DNA from: Stentor coeruleus
Lineage: Eukaryota > Ciliophora > Heterotrichea > Heterotrichida > Stentoridae
Reading direction: 5' to 3'
DNA length: 64,000 bases
Assembly: GCA_001970955.1 (NCBI GenBank)
Contig: MPUH01000026.1
Coordinates: 1-64,000, forward strand
The notes beneath the pieces are model-generated. The model did no database searches, was not told the origin of the DNA, and saw only the letters and a program-made list of their open reading frames with translations. Numbering within the stretch: the stretch's first letter is position 1; the number at the start of each line of letters is the position of its first letter. The position numbers were made by a program, and so were the translations under genes. Below, one piece after another: positions 8,597 to 19,870 of this stretch.

Positions 8597-10540
8597 CTAT
8601 ACTTGAACTTCTCTTACCGGAAAAGAATCCCCTAAATCCTTATTCCTCTTCACCAGCCTCCTAATCTCATAATTCTGATCCTGTATAACTTTCTCAAAAT
8701 ACCCAACCGTATTCAAATGTTCCTCCTTCCACTTCTCACTAACTTTTTCCTGTGCTTTAAACAATTCAAAAGCTTTTTCCTCACTTTCTCTCTGTCTATC
8801 CCTAGCATCTTGTATCTGTTTTTCCAACATAGAAACTTTATTTCCATAAGCTTCTTTAGTATCTTCAACTTTAAAATAAGCTTCTTCTCTTACAATATTC
8901 AATTCATTAATCAAATTATCACGTTCACGAGCCATATCTTCATTTTGGCTTTCTAAACGTTTAAATTCATCTTTTATACGTTTCAAAGAAGCTTTTAAAC
9001 TATCATTTTCCCTTGACATTGATGAAAACTGTGACTCTAAATTTTTTTTCATCCTTTCCCATTCAGTTCTTTCATAAACTAATGATGAGGATTGGGTTTC
9101 AAGTATACGCTTTTCACTTAATCTTGTTTCTTCTAATTCACGCATACGTTTTTCATAATCTTTTAATCTGGATTCCATACGTTTTTTTTCATCTTCAAGA
9201 ATCTCTTCTGATTTATTTAGATCTTTGGTTAATGTTGAGATTTCACGTGCTGATCTTTCATAATTTATTTGAGCTGTGTGAAGTTTAGATTGGGTTTCAG
9301 TAATTTCTTCATCACGACGAGCTAAAATTCCTTTGTGTTTATTTTTTATAGAGTCTAATAGACCTTCATATTTGTTTTTCTGGTCGTATAACTCGGTTTT
9401 TATGGACTCTTGGAGTTTTTCAATGGTTTTAAGATATTGTTGCTCTTTTAGAGAAATACGGTCACGTTCTAGCATTGCTTCTTCTACTTTTTGTTTGCTT
9501 TCTCGGACAAGGTTGCTTACAGATTCTTCTTTTTGTTGATAGTTAGCGATTTTCTGCTCGTAGTCCTCCATTATTTTCAGCATTGTGTCGCATTCTGTTC
9601 GTATACTTTCGAATTCCCGTTTGTAGTGAAATGCTTGTTCTTTAGCTTCTTCTAATTCTCGTTCTTGGATCATACTTTTGTTAACTATTTCCTTTTCTCT
9701 TATCGATATATTATGAGCATCTTGGACCAAGATTTCGATTTCTTCAGTTTTTTTTGACTCCATTTCTTCATAAGCTTTTTTGAAAAACTGTGACTGTTGT
9801 TGCAATATTTTGATTTCATTTTGTTGTTTTGTAATTTCTGTTATCTGTTGCTCCCGTTCTCTTTCTAACACTGCTAATCTTTCGCTTGTTTTTTTAAGTT
9901 TGTCTTCAGCGATTTCTTTTAATGCCCTGATTTCTTCATCTGCAATTTGAAGGTTCCTATAATCAGTATTCAAAGCTTTGTTTTGAGCCATACATTGTTC
10001 AGCTATATCATCTCTTTCTCTAGCAACAATTTCAAGCTGTTCACACCTACGTTTATAAGTGTCTAATTGTTCAAGTAAAATTGTATTCTCAGTAGATAAA
10101 AGGTCTAATCGTTCTTGTAACTCATTTTTCTCCTCAAGGTGGAATCCAACACCCATATACCCTCCATCCATAGATTTCTTTTCCCTTTCAAGCATTTCTC
10201 TCCATTTCCTATCCATTTCATCTCGCAATGCTGTATTTTCAGTTGTTAATTTTTTCGCAGCTTCGACTAATTCTTCAGAGTTTTGTCTTGCTCGATCAAG
10301 GTTGGTTTCTAACTCATGAATTCTGTTGTCATAAGCTAAAAGTAAAGGAGACATAAAGACTGCATTTGCCGCCCATGGAGGGATGAGCTCATCAATAGGA
10401 AGCTCACTTGGTTTAAAACCATCTCTAGAAGAACCAAGCTGTAGCCTTCTGATCTCTCTATTAAGTCTCTGGTTTAAGTCTTTCAGATCTTCGTTTTCTC
10501 TCTTCAAGCTCAAAAAGTGCTCTTTCGTAAACTCTTCCAT
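8597..10540 (-). CDS. Long coiled-coil protein, possibly basal-body/centriolar
   Basis: A 647-residue protein. After a short N-terminal helix there is a distinctive non-coiled segment (about residues 43-72, with ELIPPWAANAVF and MSPLLLAYD), then about 550 residues of heptad-like coiled coil ending at residue 635. A short conserved-looking segment ahead of a long coiled coil is common in centriole and basal-body appendage proteins. That is analogy, and I do not recognise a specific orthologue. The frame is unbroken and the start at 10540 has no upstream in-frame alternative in the C-rich (minus-strand) leader. The opposite strand is full of spurious Ser/Phe-rich frames typical of antisense to coiled coils. 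Confidence 0.8.
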   Translation of the reverse strand: MEEFTKEHFLSLKRENEDLKDLNQRLNREIRRLQLGSSRDGFKPSELPIDELIPPWAANAVFMSPLLLAYDNRIHELETNLDRARQNSEELVEAAKKLTTENTALRDEMDRKWREMLEREKKSMDGGYMGVGFHLEEKNELQERLDLLSTENTILLEQLDTYKRRCEQLEIVARERDDIAEQCMAQNKALNTDYRNLQIADEEIRALKEIAEDKLKKTSERLAVLEREREQQITEITKQQNEIKILQQQSQFFKKAYEEMESKKTEEIEILVQDAHNISIREKEIVNKSMIQERELEEAKEQAFHYKREFESIRTECDTMLKIMEDYEQKIANYQQKEESVSNLVRESKQKVEEAMLERDRISLKEQQYLKTIEKLQESIKTELYDQKNKYEGLLDSIKNKHKGILARRDEEITETQSKLHTAQINYERSAREISTLTKDLNKSEEILEDEKKRMESRLKDYEKRMRELEETRLSEKRILETQSSSLVYERTEWERMKKNLESQFSSMSRENDSLKASLKRIKDEFKRLESQNEDMARERDNLINELNIVREEAYFKVEDTKEAYGNKVSMLEKQIQDARDRQRESEEKAFELFKAQEKVSEKWKEEHLNTVGYFEKVIQDQNYEIRRLVKRNKDLGDSFPVREVQV

Positions 10541-10954
10541 TTATATTATTTTCAAATTCTATGTTTATTTATTATGTATTATTCACAATAATTTTGTATG
10601 ATAAATTTAAAAACTAACAATTTTCTTTTTTGAAGATCAACTGATGTACCAGTTTGCTTAGAAGTTTTAATGGAATCGGCACTTTATCTTATAAACTACA
10701 GAGGCTTTTTGATTTTTTTTATAAAAATTTAGTAGATTATAATTTGTGTTAAACTTACGATTTCTTTTACTTCTATATCTTTAAAGCATATCATATTTAT
10801 TTTTCCTATAAAGCATACTCAAAAATATCATCACCCATGCACAAACATCATAAAAAATAATTTATTTAAAACATCATATTTTCAAATCAACCTCAAATAA
10901 TATCTTCAAAAGATATAAATTTTAAAACTAAATACGAAAATTCATTAAAGATAA
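10541..10954. other. Divergent promoter region
   Basis: Shared 5' spacer between the minus-strand coiled-coil gene and the plus-strand gene at 10955. Composition turns from mildly G-rich near the minus gene to C-rich and G-poor near the plus gene. No repeat or RNA gene seen. Confidence 0.6.
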
Positions 10955-12664
10955 ATGTACAGAATTAGAGATAAACCTGTTAGTGCGAGACCAGGTCGTT
11001 CTCCAGCAATAAGAAAACTACAAGAAGAAAGTGAAATAAACGACAGTATCCAAGCTCAAAAAATCCTAAAATCCAAACTTTCTAAACGATCCCGAGCAAA
11101 ACATTTTTATTTCATCCGTTCACATAATTCCTCAAACAAAGAATCCCGAAGTACATCAGCTCATCGTAAAGATATCACAATCGATCAAATCGAAATCCTT
11201 AAAGAAGAACTCGATCTAACCTGGAGAAATTTCAAAATCCCAGAACAACACAAAAAAGTCTTCATTAAATCCTTAGAATCCATTCCAAAAATCCAAGCAG
11301 CTTCTAAAATAGCCCGTGAAATCGATAACATTGAAAAAGGTAATGCAAACATAACATCAGTTATCTCTGCTATAAATAAAAGAGAATCACTTCTTCAAGA
11401 AATCCAAAAAAAGTTCGAAGAAAAACTAACAAAGCCTGAAATTTTCAGTCATATAAAACTTTTACAAAACCTTAGAGATTTAACACTTCGAGCTATAGAA
11501 TTCATTGAATTTTGGAAATCAGAATATTCTTTAACTGAACAATTTCAATGGATTAATTGTATTTATTATGATAAATTGAAATCAGATACTAATTTTCTAT
11601 GTGAGACCAGTTTAGGGAAATTTTTTAATTTCTGCCTTTCTGATCCGTTGTTAACAGGGCCAACTGAACCAAAAGTTATCAACAAACGTGAGTTTTCAAT
11701 ACCATTTTCATACCGCCAGGGATCAAGGGTCCGAAAAACTTTTGATATTTTATCTTTTACACCATCACAACCATTAAAAATACGTAGTTCTATACAATTA
11801 AATGAAATCCCTTGTACAGCATCAGAAGTTACACATACTGAAATATCTCAGATTTTCCAAACAGAACTACAAATATCAGATATTGAAAACAGAAAAGAAA
11901 TTAATGAAATTTGTAAAATGATATTAGAAAACATGATATATAAAGAAGTTAATACAAAATTAGAAGTTTATGTTACACAAAGTTTCAAAGAAATCATTGC
12001 GGCAAGTTTAACTTTGTATTCAAGTTCTATTTTAGATAGAGTTATAACTGAGGTTTTAAGTGAATTAATACCTGTTATAGCTAAAGAGTCACATACTGAA
12101 GTTACTGATTCTGAGTATATTGATATAAGGAATTTAATAATAAATGAAGTTATGGAAGAACAAATACAAACTATATCAGGAACTCAGATAAATAATATAC
12201 TAAGTATTTATGTTACAGAAGAAGTTATTGGATATTTAGAGTTGTTTCAAATAACTTTACAAACTATACAAGAAGAAATGAAAGAAAATCAAAGTATTGT
12301 GTATATTGTTGCTGATAAGATTATTGAAGAGTTTTTAATTGAAGACTGGGCTGAAGATGTTGCTGAACTTGAGTTAGTCCAAGCTAAAATGGAGAATGTG
12401 TGGAAGGATCTTCCAGGGCATATACAAAAAGAAATATATCATCATCAAAAAGAAAATATTATATTAAGACTATGTGAAATGGTGTATTTTGGGATACTAA
12501 ACGAATTTGTTGGGAAAATCTGGTTAGAAGGTCTAGTGGGGTCAGTGATAAAAGAAGAGAGAAATGAAGAAAAAATACTTGACGAAGATATTTTTTTGCT
12601 TAAAGACCCGAACTATCAGGTTGAAGAGCCTAGAAAAGGGGTTCATTTTAGGAGGAAAAAATAA
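10955..12664 (+). CDS. Unrecognised helical protein with basic N-terminus
   Basis: A 569-residue protein. Residues 1-75 are basic and Ser/Arg-rich (for example VSARPGRSPAIR), likely disordered. A compact helical motif follows at about 80-110 (ILKEELDLTWRNFKIPEQ). The C-terminal 300 residues are acidic amphipathic helices with many Ile and Glu. I do not recognise the family. The most notable context is the very short 28-bp gap to the next plus-strand gene. Stop is TAA. Composition and continuous frame support a real gene. Confidence 0.75.
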   Translation: MYRIRDKPVSARPGRSPAIRKLQEESEINDSIQAQKILKSKLSKRSRAKHFYFIRSHNSSNKESRSTSAHRKDITIDQIEILKEELDLTWRNFKIPEQHKKVFIKSLESIPKIQAASKIAREIDNIEKGNANITSVISAINKRESLLQEIQKKFEEKLTKPEIFSHIKLLQNLRDLTLRAIEFIEFWKSEYSLTEQFQWINCIYYDKLKSDTNFLCETSLGKFFNFCLSDPLLTGPTEPKVINKREFSIPFSYRQGSRVRKTFDILSFTPSQPLKIRSSIQLNEIPCTASEVTHTEISQIFQTELQISDIENRKEINEICKMILENMIYKEVNTKLEVYVTQSFKEIIAASLTLYSSSILDRVITEVLSELIPVIAKESHTEVTDSEYIDIRNLIINEVMEEQIQTISGTQINNILSIYVTEEVIGYLELFQITLQTIQEEMKENQSIVYIVADKIIEEFLIEDWAEDVAELELVQAKMENVWKDLPGHIQKEIYHHQKENIILRLCEMVYFGILNEFVGKIWLEGLVGSVIKEERNEEKILDEDIFLLKDPNYQVEEPRKGVHFRRKK

Positions 12665-12692
12665 ACTTTTTATATATAGTAATTCTTACATA

Positions 12693-14744
12693 ATGGACTA
12701 TACACATGTACAAGTAATTAATGTACCCAGCAACATAGTCAAATACGTTGTCACTGATCAGCAGAAGCTCTTTTTAGACTCCTCAGGTCATGTTCATAGG
12801 AAAAAAACTGTAAAAATCCCAGTTAAAGTTATCAGTATTAGTTCATACAATTCTGTGTCTATATTTGCCACTATTGATGGGATATATACACAAGGAAATG
12901 ATGCTTTTAAACAAGGATTGTTAGGAATACATCATAAAACTTGCTCAAAAAGCGCTTTGAGAATGGAAATTGATGGGATTTTTGTTGAATGCTCAATTTC
13001 GAGTTCACATGCTGCGGCTATTAGACAAGATGGGTGCATTTTTGTATGGGGAAATCTTACGCATATTGGGATTAATCATAAAAAACCCTTTGAATTAGAA
13101 ATACCTGATAATTCATTGCCAATACAAATACATTGTGGGAAAAGTTTTACGGCTGTGAGTGTTTACCCTGGAGAACTTTATATATATAAAGGATCAATTG
13201 TCCCGTTTTATATTAATGAGTTGAAGGATGTAGGATTGACGTGGATTAGTGGGAATGAGAATTTTGTTGCCATGACTTCAGATAAGAATTTAGTTTATGT
13301 GTGGAATTGTAATGGCAAACTCGTAAATTTACCTATATGTGAAGATTATACTATAAGCAGTATAGCTTGCTCTTGGAAAGGTATCCTAGCCCTCTGTAAT
13401 TCTAATATGATCTATCTATGGAACCAATGCAGAAACGGTAAATTCAAAGGCAAAATGGTTGAATTCCAAGGCAAAGTCAAAATATTTTCTGGTTGGAAAA
13501 TTGCTCTTCTTGTAACAATAGAAGATAGTCTTCCCCCAAGTTTAGCCCATTCAAGATCTTCATCTCAAATCAATTGTGAAAACGAAGATTTCCTTTTAAG
13601 TTTCCCAGCGCAATTATCCCACCGAAGTTCTCTTACATCAAATAACAGTTCTTTACAATCCACATTAAACCCTAACTTCCAAAGTATCTCATCAGAAGAT
13701 TTCAACCCATTAAACTCACTTTCTTACCCTAAAAACAAACAAGATTTCTCATTAATCGAAAGCTACCCTTCAACAACCAACACGCAAAGTTTGTCCTGTG
13801 CGAAATTTTTCTCAATTTTCTATAGACTTGCTGAAAAAGTCACAGTATTTCATATAAAAAAAGGGTTTTCTAAACTTAAAACCCTAAAAAAACCATATAA
13901 AAAGTTCGTGAAAATCCTACAGGATTTTCTTGACTACAAATTCCTAGGTTTTTCTGAAGATTTTTTTACTATACTCAAAGAACGTAGTGAATACCTGAAT
14001 TATTTCATATACTCTTTAAATCATTTTACTATACTTATAACAAGACTAAGGTTTAAATATAAACTCGAGACTTTAATTAGCTTAAAAACCCATCAAATCT
14101 CATCAGCTTTTCTTGATATGATAAAAGATATAGTTCGTCGTAGGTTTTCAGGATATTTTTCAAGGATAAAACTTGTGTATTTTGCTGGATGTATGGAAAA
14201 CCTTGTGAGAAATTTGTCGATGGCTGAAATTATCCAAAACTTTTACCAGAAAAAATATGCATTAGATTCTATTGCTCAAGTACCGGTTAGGATGAAAAAA
14301 ACTTTTATTAGTTATGATAAACTGATTTTAAACATGAAACAAAAAAAGGAAAAAGAAAAACTTGCTATTAGGGAATCGTTGAATTCTCCGAAATTCGGGA
14401 AAAAAAACATGGTTTTTTGTGTGAAAAATGTGAGCTCACCTGAAAATCAAGCTGGAGCTACTGAAAGAAGGCTTGAGTATTCTTTAAAGCTTAATCAAAA
14501 ACTACAGAAAATCAATTTGAAGAGAAAAAGCATGGATTTAGATTGTAAAGGAGTTAGGAAAGTTAAGATTGAGGAAGCTTGGGTTATGGTTAGGACGCTT
14601 ATAAAACCGGTGTCTAGGGTGTTTAGGTGGGTGTTTTTGGAAAGGAAAAAAAGGAAAGGTAATAGTTTTTCTTTTTTGATTAAAGCGAATACACTGTCAC
14701 CAAGATATGCGACGAATTATGCGAATGGATTTAATAATAAATAG
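12693..14744 (+). CDS. RCC1-repeat protein with helical C-terminal half
   Basis: I place the start at ATG 12693, giving 683 residues. An in-frame ATG at 12564 lies inside the upstream coding region and would add an unlikely basic extension. Residues about 30-300 contain RCC1-type propeller repeats, seen as small-residue strands with G-D/G-N and WG turns (IDGIYTQGNDAFKQGLLG, SHAAAIRQDGCIFVWGN). RCC1 blades often serve as GEF or scaffold modules. Only four to six blades are readable, fewer than the usual seven. A Ser/Asn-rich linker (about 315-400) precedes a basic helical region (about 415-620; FSIFYRLAEK, VRRRFSGYFSRI) of unknown type. No nucleotide-exchange function can be claimed. Confidence 0.75.
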   Translation: MDYTHVQVINVPSNIVKYVVTDQQKLFLDSSGHVHRKKTVKIPVKVISISSYNSVSIFATIDGIYTQGNDAFKQGLLGIHHKTCSKSALRMEIDGIFVECSISSSHAAAIRQDGCIFVWGNLTHIGINHKKPFELEIPDNSLPIQIHCGKSFTAVSVYPGELYIYKGSIVPFYINELKDVGLTWISGNENFVAMTSDKNLVYVWNCNGKLVNLPICEDYTISSIACSWKGILALCNSNMIYLWNQCRNGKFKGKMVEFQGKVKIFSGWKIALLVTIEDSLPPSLAHSRSSSQINCENEDFLLSFPAQLSHRSSLTSNNSSLQSTLNPNFQSISSEDFNPLNSLSYPKNKQDFSLIESYPSTTNTQSLSCAKFFSIFYRLAEKVTVFHIKKGFSKLKTLKKPYKKFVKILQDFLDYKFLGFSEDFFTILKERSEYLNYFIYSLNHFTILITRLRFKYKLETLISLKTHQISSAFLDMIKDIVRRRFSGYFSRIKLVYFAGCMENLVRNLSMAEIIQNFYQKKYALDSIAQVPVRMKKTFISYDKLILNMKQKKEKEKLAIRESLNSPKFGKKNMVFCVKNVSSPENQAGATERRLEYSLKLNQKLQKINLKRKSMDLDCKGVRKVKIEEAWVMVRTLIKPVSRVFRWVFLERKKRKGNSFSFLIKANTLSPRYATNYANGFNNK

Positions 14745-16580
14745 TGTGTTATTAAGGTTTATAGTATTGGTTAGAAATATAACTTTGGAAAAAGGTATTT
14801 TTTTTCTTTGAGGTTTTAGGAAGAAGATTATATTTTGGAAACTGATGGCTTTTATTTGAATTTGTATTTTTAATCAGATTTTTAATAATGATATTGAACT
14901 GATGATTTTATTTGCTAAATATAGTTATAGCAAAAATGTATCTAGAATTAAATAAAACCTTTTAAACAAAAATAAACAACTGTTCTTAATATAATAATGG
15001 TTTATAAAATATTTAAGCGTACTCTCAACTAATTTTCCTTATAAAATTTAAATTATTTTTCCACCACCTATTCTTTAAAGTTTTTTCTCTAAGAAATCTT
15101 TGAAATTTGTCTCTATTAATCATAATTTGGGTAATACAAATCTTAGCAACTTTATATAAAAAATGTCATTTTGTCTAACAAATTATTTATACCATTTATC
15201 AAGAAATCCTAAAATTTTTATCTTTCAAAAATATTCTTGGTATAATAAACTAGCCTGTAGTTAAATATACTAAAACAAAACCTTTTCCTTATTAATTATT
15301 TTATTTTTTCTGATAATAATACATAGATTTGCAATAAAAAGAAAATTTTATTACTAAAAAATTTTTCTTCTAAAAACATTTTTTTATCCTTTCTCTTGAA
15401 ATACTTTCTAAATCTCCCTCAAACTATGTTTTACACTTTAAGATGTTGTTTTAAACAATATTTTATAGTTTTTAAAAGCAAATTCATATAAAACTCAACA
15501 ACAAAAGAACACTTGATAAAACTTTTAAAGAAATTCTTAGATAAATTTTGTTATTTTTTAGATTAAAAATATTAATTTGCTGTTTTAAAAGCCTAAATTA
15601 TGTTTTAGTTAGTATTTGTATATATTTAATATTTTCTATGCTAAGATTTTTGTTTTTTTTTTCTTAATAACCATTTGAAAACTAGCTTAGGAATATACAT
15701 GGTTAACTTATAATAATTTTTCTTACTGAAAGCTAAATAAAATTGTTTAGAGGATTGTGTGAATCCTTTTAATCATACTTTCATATATTATTTCCTTTCT
15801 TATAATCTTTAATTCACCTTTTTGGTATAAGTAAAATATATTGTCTTTTGGGAAATATAAATAGGTTATAAGTATATAACTCATCTACTAAAGATTGATT
15901 TAAGATACTATAGTTAGTTAATATTTAAGATTTCTGTTAATTCTTATGATAGGATAGTAATTTTTTGCGATTACTAATCCTATTAAATTTCACAACAGCT
16001 AAAAAATTATTATGGAATAGATTTATATTTCAAGCAATCTAGAGTTTATGAAAGATTTTCTATATTTGTTATATAGTAAACATATTTTAATATCCCATCT
16101 ATATGAATCTAATAATTTTGATCTGTTGTATATTTTCTTCACTACTCTATAAATATATTATATTATTTCCTACATAAACATTTTATATCTTATTCACATA
16201 AACACTACTTTTAATTTAAACATAATTCTTTTAAGAAATCTATTATAAATATATAAGGTTTCTATTACAATTTCTACTGATATCTAGGCAATTTACTTAT
16301 AAAATGATATCCCAAAAAGATAAAACATACATTTAATATATTCCTACTACCTTTAACATATCTTTAATATTATAATAATATATAATATTAGTGGAATATA
16401 ATAATATACCTAATATTTTTAGCAAATTAGTTAACTAAGAACATTCAATTAATATTATCTGTGAAATCGCAAGCCCTACTCCCTCAACTAAATACTTTAG
16501 GAAAAATTGTAAATAATTCATCTAAATCAAAAGATAAAATTTCTATGGAAAAAATAATACTAAAATATCCTATTAAAGAT
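14745..16580. other. 1.8-kb AT-rich convergent spacer, no gene seen
   Basis: Spacer between the 3' ends of the RCC1-type gene (plus) and the zinc-finger gene (minus). It is extremely AT-rich with stops in all frames. Composition is G-leaning at the left end and C-leaning at the right, as expected for two 3' flanks. No tRNA-like arms, tandem repeats or coding remnants were recognised. Confidence 0.6.
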
Positions 16581-17084
16581 TTAAGAAATTGACTTATTAT
16601 CTTCGATCTTGAAAAGACTATGTCCATCAATTATTCTTAATACTCCAGTACTAGTAGGGCTAATCTGAGGTAAGTATATATCTTCATAAGTTAAAGGTCC
16701 AGTTGGAATAGATGTCTTTTTATAATCCTCTTTAGCAAAAAGCTTTGAAAGTAAGACCAAGTTTATCTTTGACAATTCTGGTGCATTTTTTTTTATTTCT
16801 AGATGCACTTTTTTATGATTTGAAAGTTGACTGCTTTGTCGGAATAGAAGTCCACAGCCGGCTTCTAGGCATTTATACGGTTTTTCCCCTGAGTGGGTGT
16901 AAAGGTGTTCCTTCAAACTTTGCTTGGTTGATAAGCTTTTGAAGCATGATGGGCATTTGAAGTCAAAATGTACAGTTGTCTTACTATTACTGTGGTCTTT
17001 TAATACATGATTATCAAGGCTCGCTTGATTTCTAAATGTTTTTTTGCATCCAGAAGCTTCACAATAGATCCGAAGAGTTTTCAT
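16581..17084 (-). CDS. C2H2 zinc-finger protein (three fingers)
   Basis: A 167-residue protein with three clear C2H2 fingers: C8/C13/H26/H31, C44/C47/H60/H64 and C72/C77/H90/H94. Fingers 2 and 3 are joined by a classical-type linker (HSGEKPYKC). Fingers 1 and 3 have a four-residue Cys-Cys gap. This linker usually marks sequence-specific DNA binding, so a small nuclear transcription factor is the best reading. The C-terminal 70 residues carry no recognised domain. The gene stands alone between two AT-rich deserts; its 5' flank (17085 to about 17560) is G-rich on plus, as for other minus genes. Confidence 0.9.
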   Translation of the reverse strand: MKTLRIYCEASGCKKTFRNQASLDNHVLKDHSNSKTTVHFDFKCPSCFKSLSTKQSLKEHLYTHSGEKPYKCLEAGCGLLFRQSSQLSNHKKVHLEIKKNAPELSKINLVLLSKLFAKEDYKKTSIPTGPLTYEDIYLPQISPTSTGVLRIIDGHSLFKIEDNKSIS

Positions 17085-19870
17085 CTGGTGTTAATAAATT
17101 ATGGCTATTACAGACATTAAATTTAATATAAATTTTCAAATACCTAATTTCTAGATTAAACTAATAGGAATAATGATTTATCAAATTTATCATGAAATTT
17201 TGATGTAAAAAAACATAAAGATAATGATAAGGTTTGATTTTTACCATTTTTGAATGATGAAGAGTGAAGTTTGGTAGTTTGGATTGAAAATATGACTAGG
17301 CTTGTGATTTGTGAATTGGAATGTTGATATATTTTATGATTTCATGGGATGATTGTTGGAGATGATAAGTTTTTGAGTTTATTTTTAACGATGTTTCAAG
17401 TAGTAAAAAGGCTGTTGGGAAAAGGTAAGTGTTTAGTTATTTTGTAGTATTTACTAGCAGAGATTCACTTTGGAAGATTGTATTTTTCGATAATAATAGG
17501 TAGTATAATTGCTGGGATTTTATTTTGAATATAAGAAAAATGTAGGACCACTGAAAAAAAATATCAAAATGTGTTGATAAACACTTAAAACTACAGTGAA
17601 AAAAACTAATGATATCTCGAATGATTAGCTTAAGCTAGTCATAGGATTTATATTTGCTTGCATCGAATATCTCTAGTATTAAAGTTTATTTGAAAAGTAT
17701 TGAAACTCTCTATGACTTTAATACAAATTTACATTAATGGTAATGAGGATAAAATGATCCTATAATACCTTATAGTAAATATACATTAAATCTAAAGTTG
17801 GATTTAAAAGAAATCAAGTTCCTGTGTTGAAAAGGAGTTTTTTTTTTATACAAATTTTGCCGTCTGTTTTGTAAACTTGATAATAAAAATCGATTTTTAA
17901 TATGAATATTTTTTCTTTGTATTTTACTAAAGGGTATGTTTATATACCGATTTAGTATTATTTGAATCTGTATACGTATTTTTCTAAGGTCTTAGATCTT
18001 CAATGTTACGATTGAAGTATAAGTTTTTATATAATCATTAGTATCATAGGTATTAGATTAAGGTTTCATGAGCTCTGGATTGCAAAGAAATGATGATCAG
18101 GTTATTATTTTGAGAGTTATTGGGTTTAGAACTGATTCAGAATTTTCTAGATAAGCATATATATCAAGTGAAATTAAACATATTTTCTAAATATTATAAC
18201 TATAATATATTTGCTCTAAAAAATTATAACTGATGAAACTCTTTATTTTGACTGTATTTTAAGGTTCTATACAATCAAAGTCAGTTTTTCTTCCTTATGG
18301 AAGTTTTTAATTTGTATTTATCCTATGTTTGATTTTATGTTTAAACTTAAAAAATATGTTTTTTGTATATATAAGAAGGAAAAATATAATTAATACCAGG
18401 GATTATAAATCACAGTGTATATTTTACTATATGATTTTGTTATTAAGACTTATTATTTATTATATCTTTAAACCCTTATATGGATATTTATATATACCCA
18501 AGCTCTTACTATAGTTAATTATCTTATAACCATTTTCAACTTCGAATAGATGATTCTGGAATTGGTTAGAAACTTTAAATAACATTTTCTCAAGATAATC
18601 CGATATAGGAAAAGCTATTTAGTTAAGTATGGAATTACAAGTCTATCATAATTTCTTTGATACCAATTAGCATGTAAATTATTATCTTAAAATTGTAAAC
18701 ATATCTTCTACTTGTATAAACAAAAAATCGATAATATTCTTATTCCTAAAAATATTTCTAATTTTTTTTTATTACAATTCTTTGAGCTTTTCATAAAACT
18801 TAATCATACAAGTTTGAAAAAATTAGAATTTCTTTGTCATTTACATAAAACTAGTGATGGTATTATTTAAAAAATTAGACATAACTTAGAAAAAACATCC
18901 AAAAAAATCGAGTAGTTTAAAAATGATATAGTATTATGAAAGACTTTAGTAATCTTATAATTCTTATACAAATTATGTGTTTTATATATTGTTTTAATAC
19001 AAATCATCTTATAATTAGTTTTAGGATAAGTGATAAGAATATTTTTAATAAAAATTTAGGTATAGTAAAAATATAATGAAAAATTTGCTTTACTATAAGA
19101 GTTTCAGATGAGTTTTAATACTTTTATGATTTCCTTTTAAATTAATTATACCTAAAGGTTATAAAATACCATATTATATATATTATTAAAAGTATAAATG
19201 TATAATTATTTATAACTATTTTATTATTCAAGAGTTTATTGAACTATGAAAAAGTTTAAATCATGTTTTGGTATACATAAATACATATTAATAAATATTT
19301 GTTTATATAAGGATTTTAGTTGTGAATCATGCTTTTGATTGTATTTGGGATAGATTTCAAGGTTTGTGTTGATTTTTAAAGAAAAATAGTTTAAGTTAGG
19401 ATATTGTTTATTAGGAAATTTATAGGAAAAAGGAAGGTTTTTTTTTTTAGAGTAGAAAATGGAAAGGCTGTTTTTTGTGTAAGAAAATGTAAAGTTGTTG
19501 AGAAATTTGGTGTAGTAGGATATATGATAATTTAGCAAGCTTGTCGGTATAATTTAGATATGGAAAATATAGTAGAAGGTCGTAAAAAAATCATTTTATT
19601 CATCTGATAAATATACAAAATCATTGGAAAAAGTATTTTAGTTTTTAACGATTTAAAGAAATCAAATCATTTAATAAATTCTTCAAAACTTTTACTAAAC
19701 CCCATAATGATCTTACCCTCAATACAAAATACATTCTATATCATAATACTCAAATTATAATACTATATTATTCCTAACACAAAATGAAAACTTGAAATTC
19801 AAGTTAATTTTGATATTTATATTTGTTTAAACTAGTCAAAATTGCTTATTTTTCTCTCTTTATAATAAAT
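17085..19870. other. 2.8-kb AT-rich spacer, no convincing gene
   Basis: Largest gene-free stretch in the window. The part next to the zinc-finger gene is G-rich on plus; the last 250 bases before 19871 are C-rich, as before plus-strand genes. Two short frames (18329-18514 on plus, 19236-19538 on minus) are rich in Ile, Phe, Asn, Tyr and Lys, as random AT-rich sequence gives, and were not accepted. No tRNA or repeat recognised. Confidence 0.55.

Noticed and set aside
8717-10601. Multiple Ser/Phe-rich plus-strand frames
   Set aside because: These are antisense to a coiled-coil gene whose Glu/Lys/Arg codons give Ser/Phe/Leu on the other strand.
18329-18514. 61-codon plus-strand frame
   Set aside because: Low-complexity AT-rich translation with no supporting signal.
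19236-19538. 100-codon minus-strand frame
   Set aside because: Asn/Ile/Phe/Tyr/Lys-rich with no domain and no flank composition expected for a minus gene.
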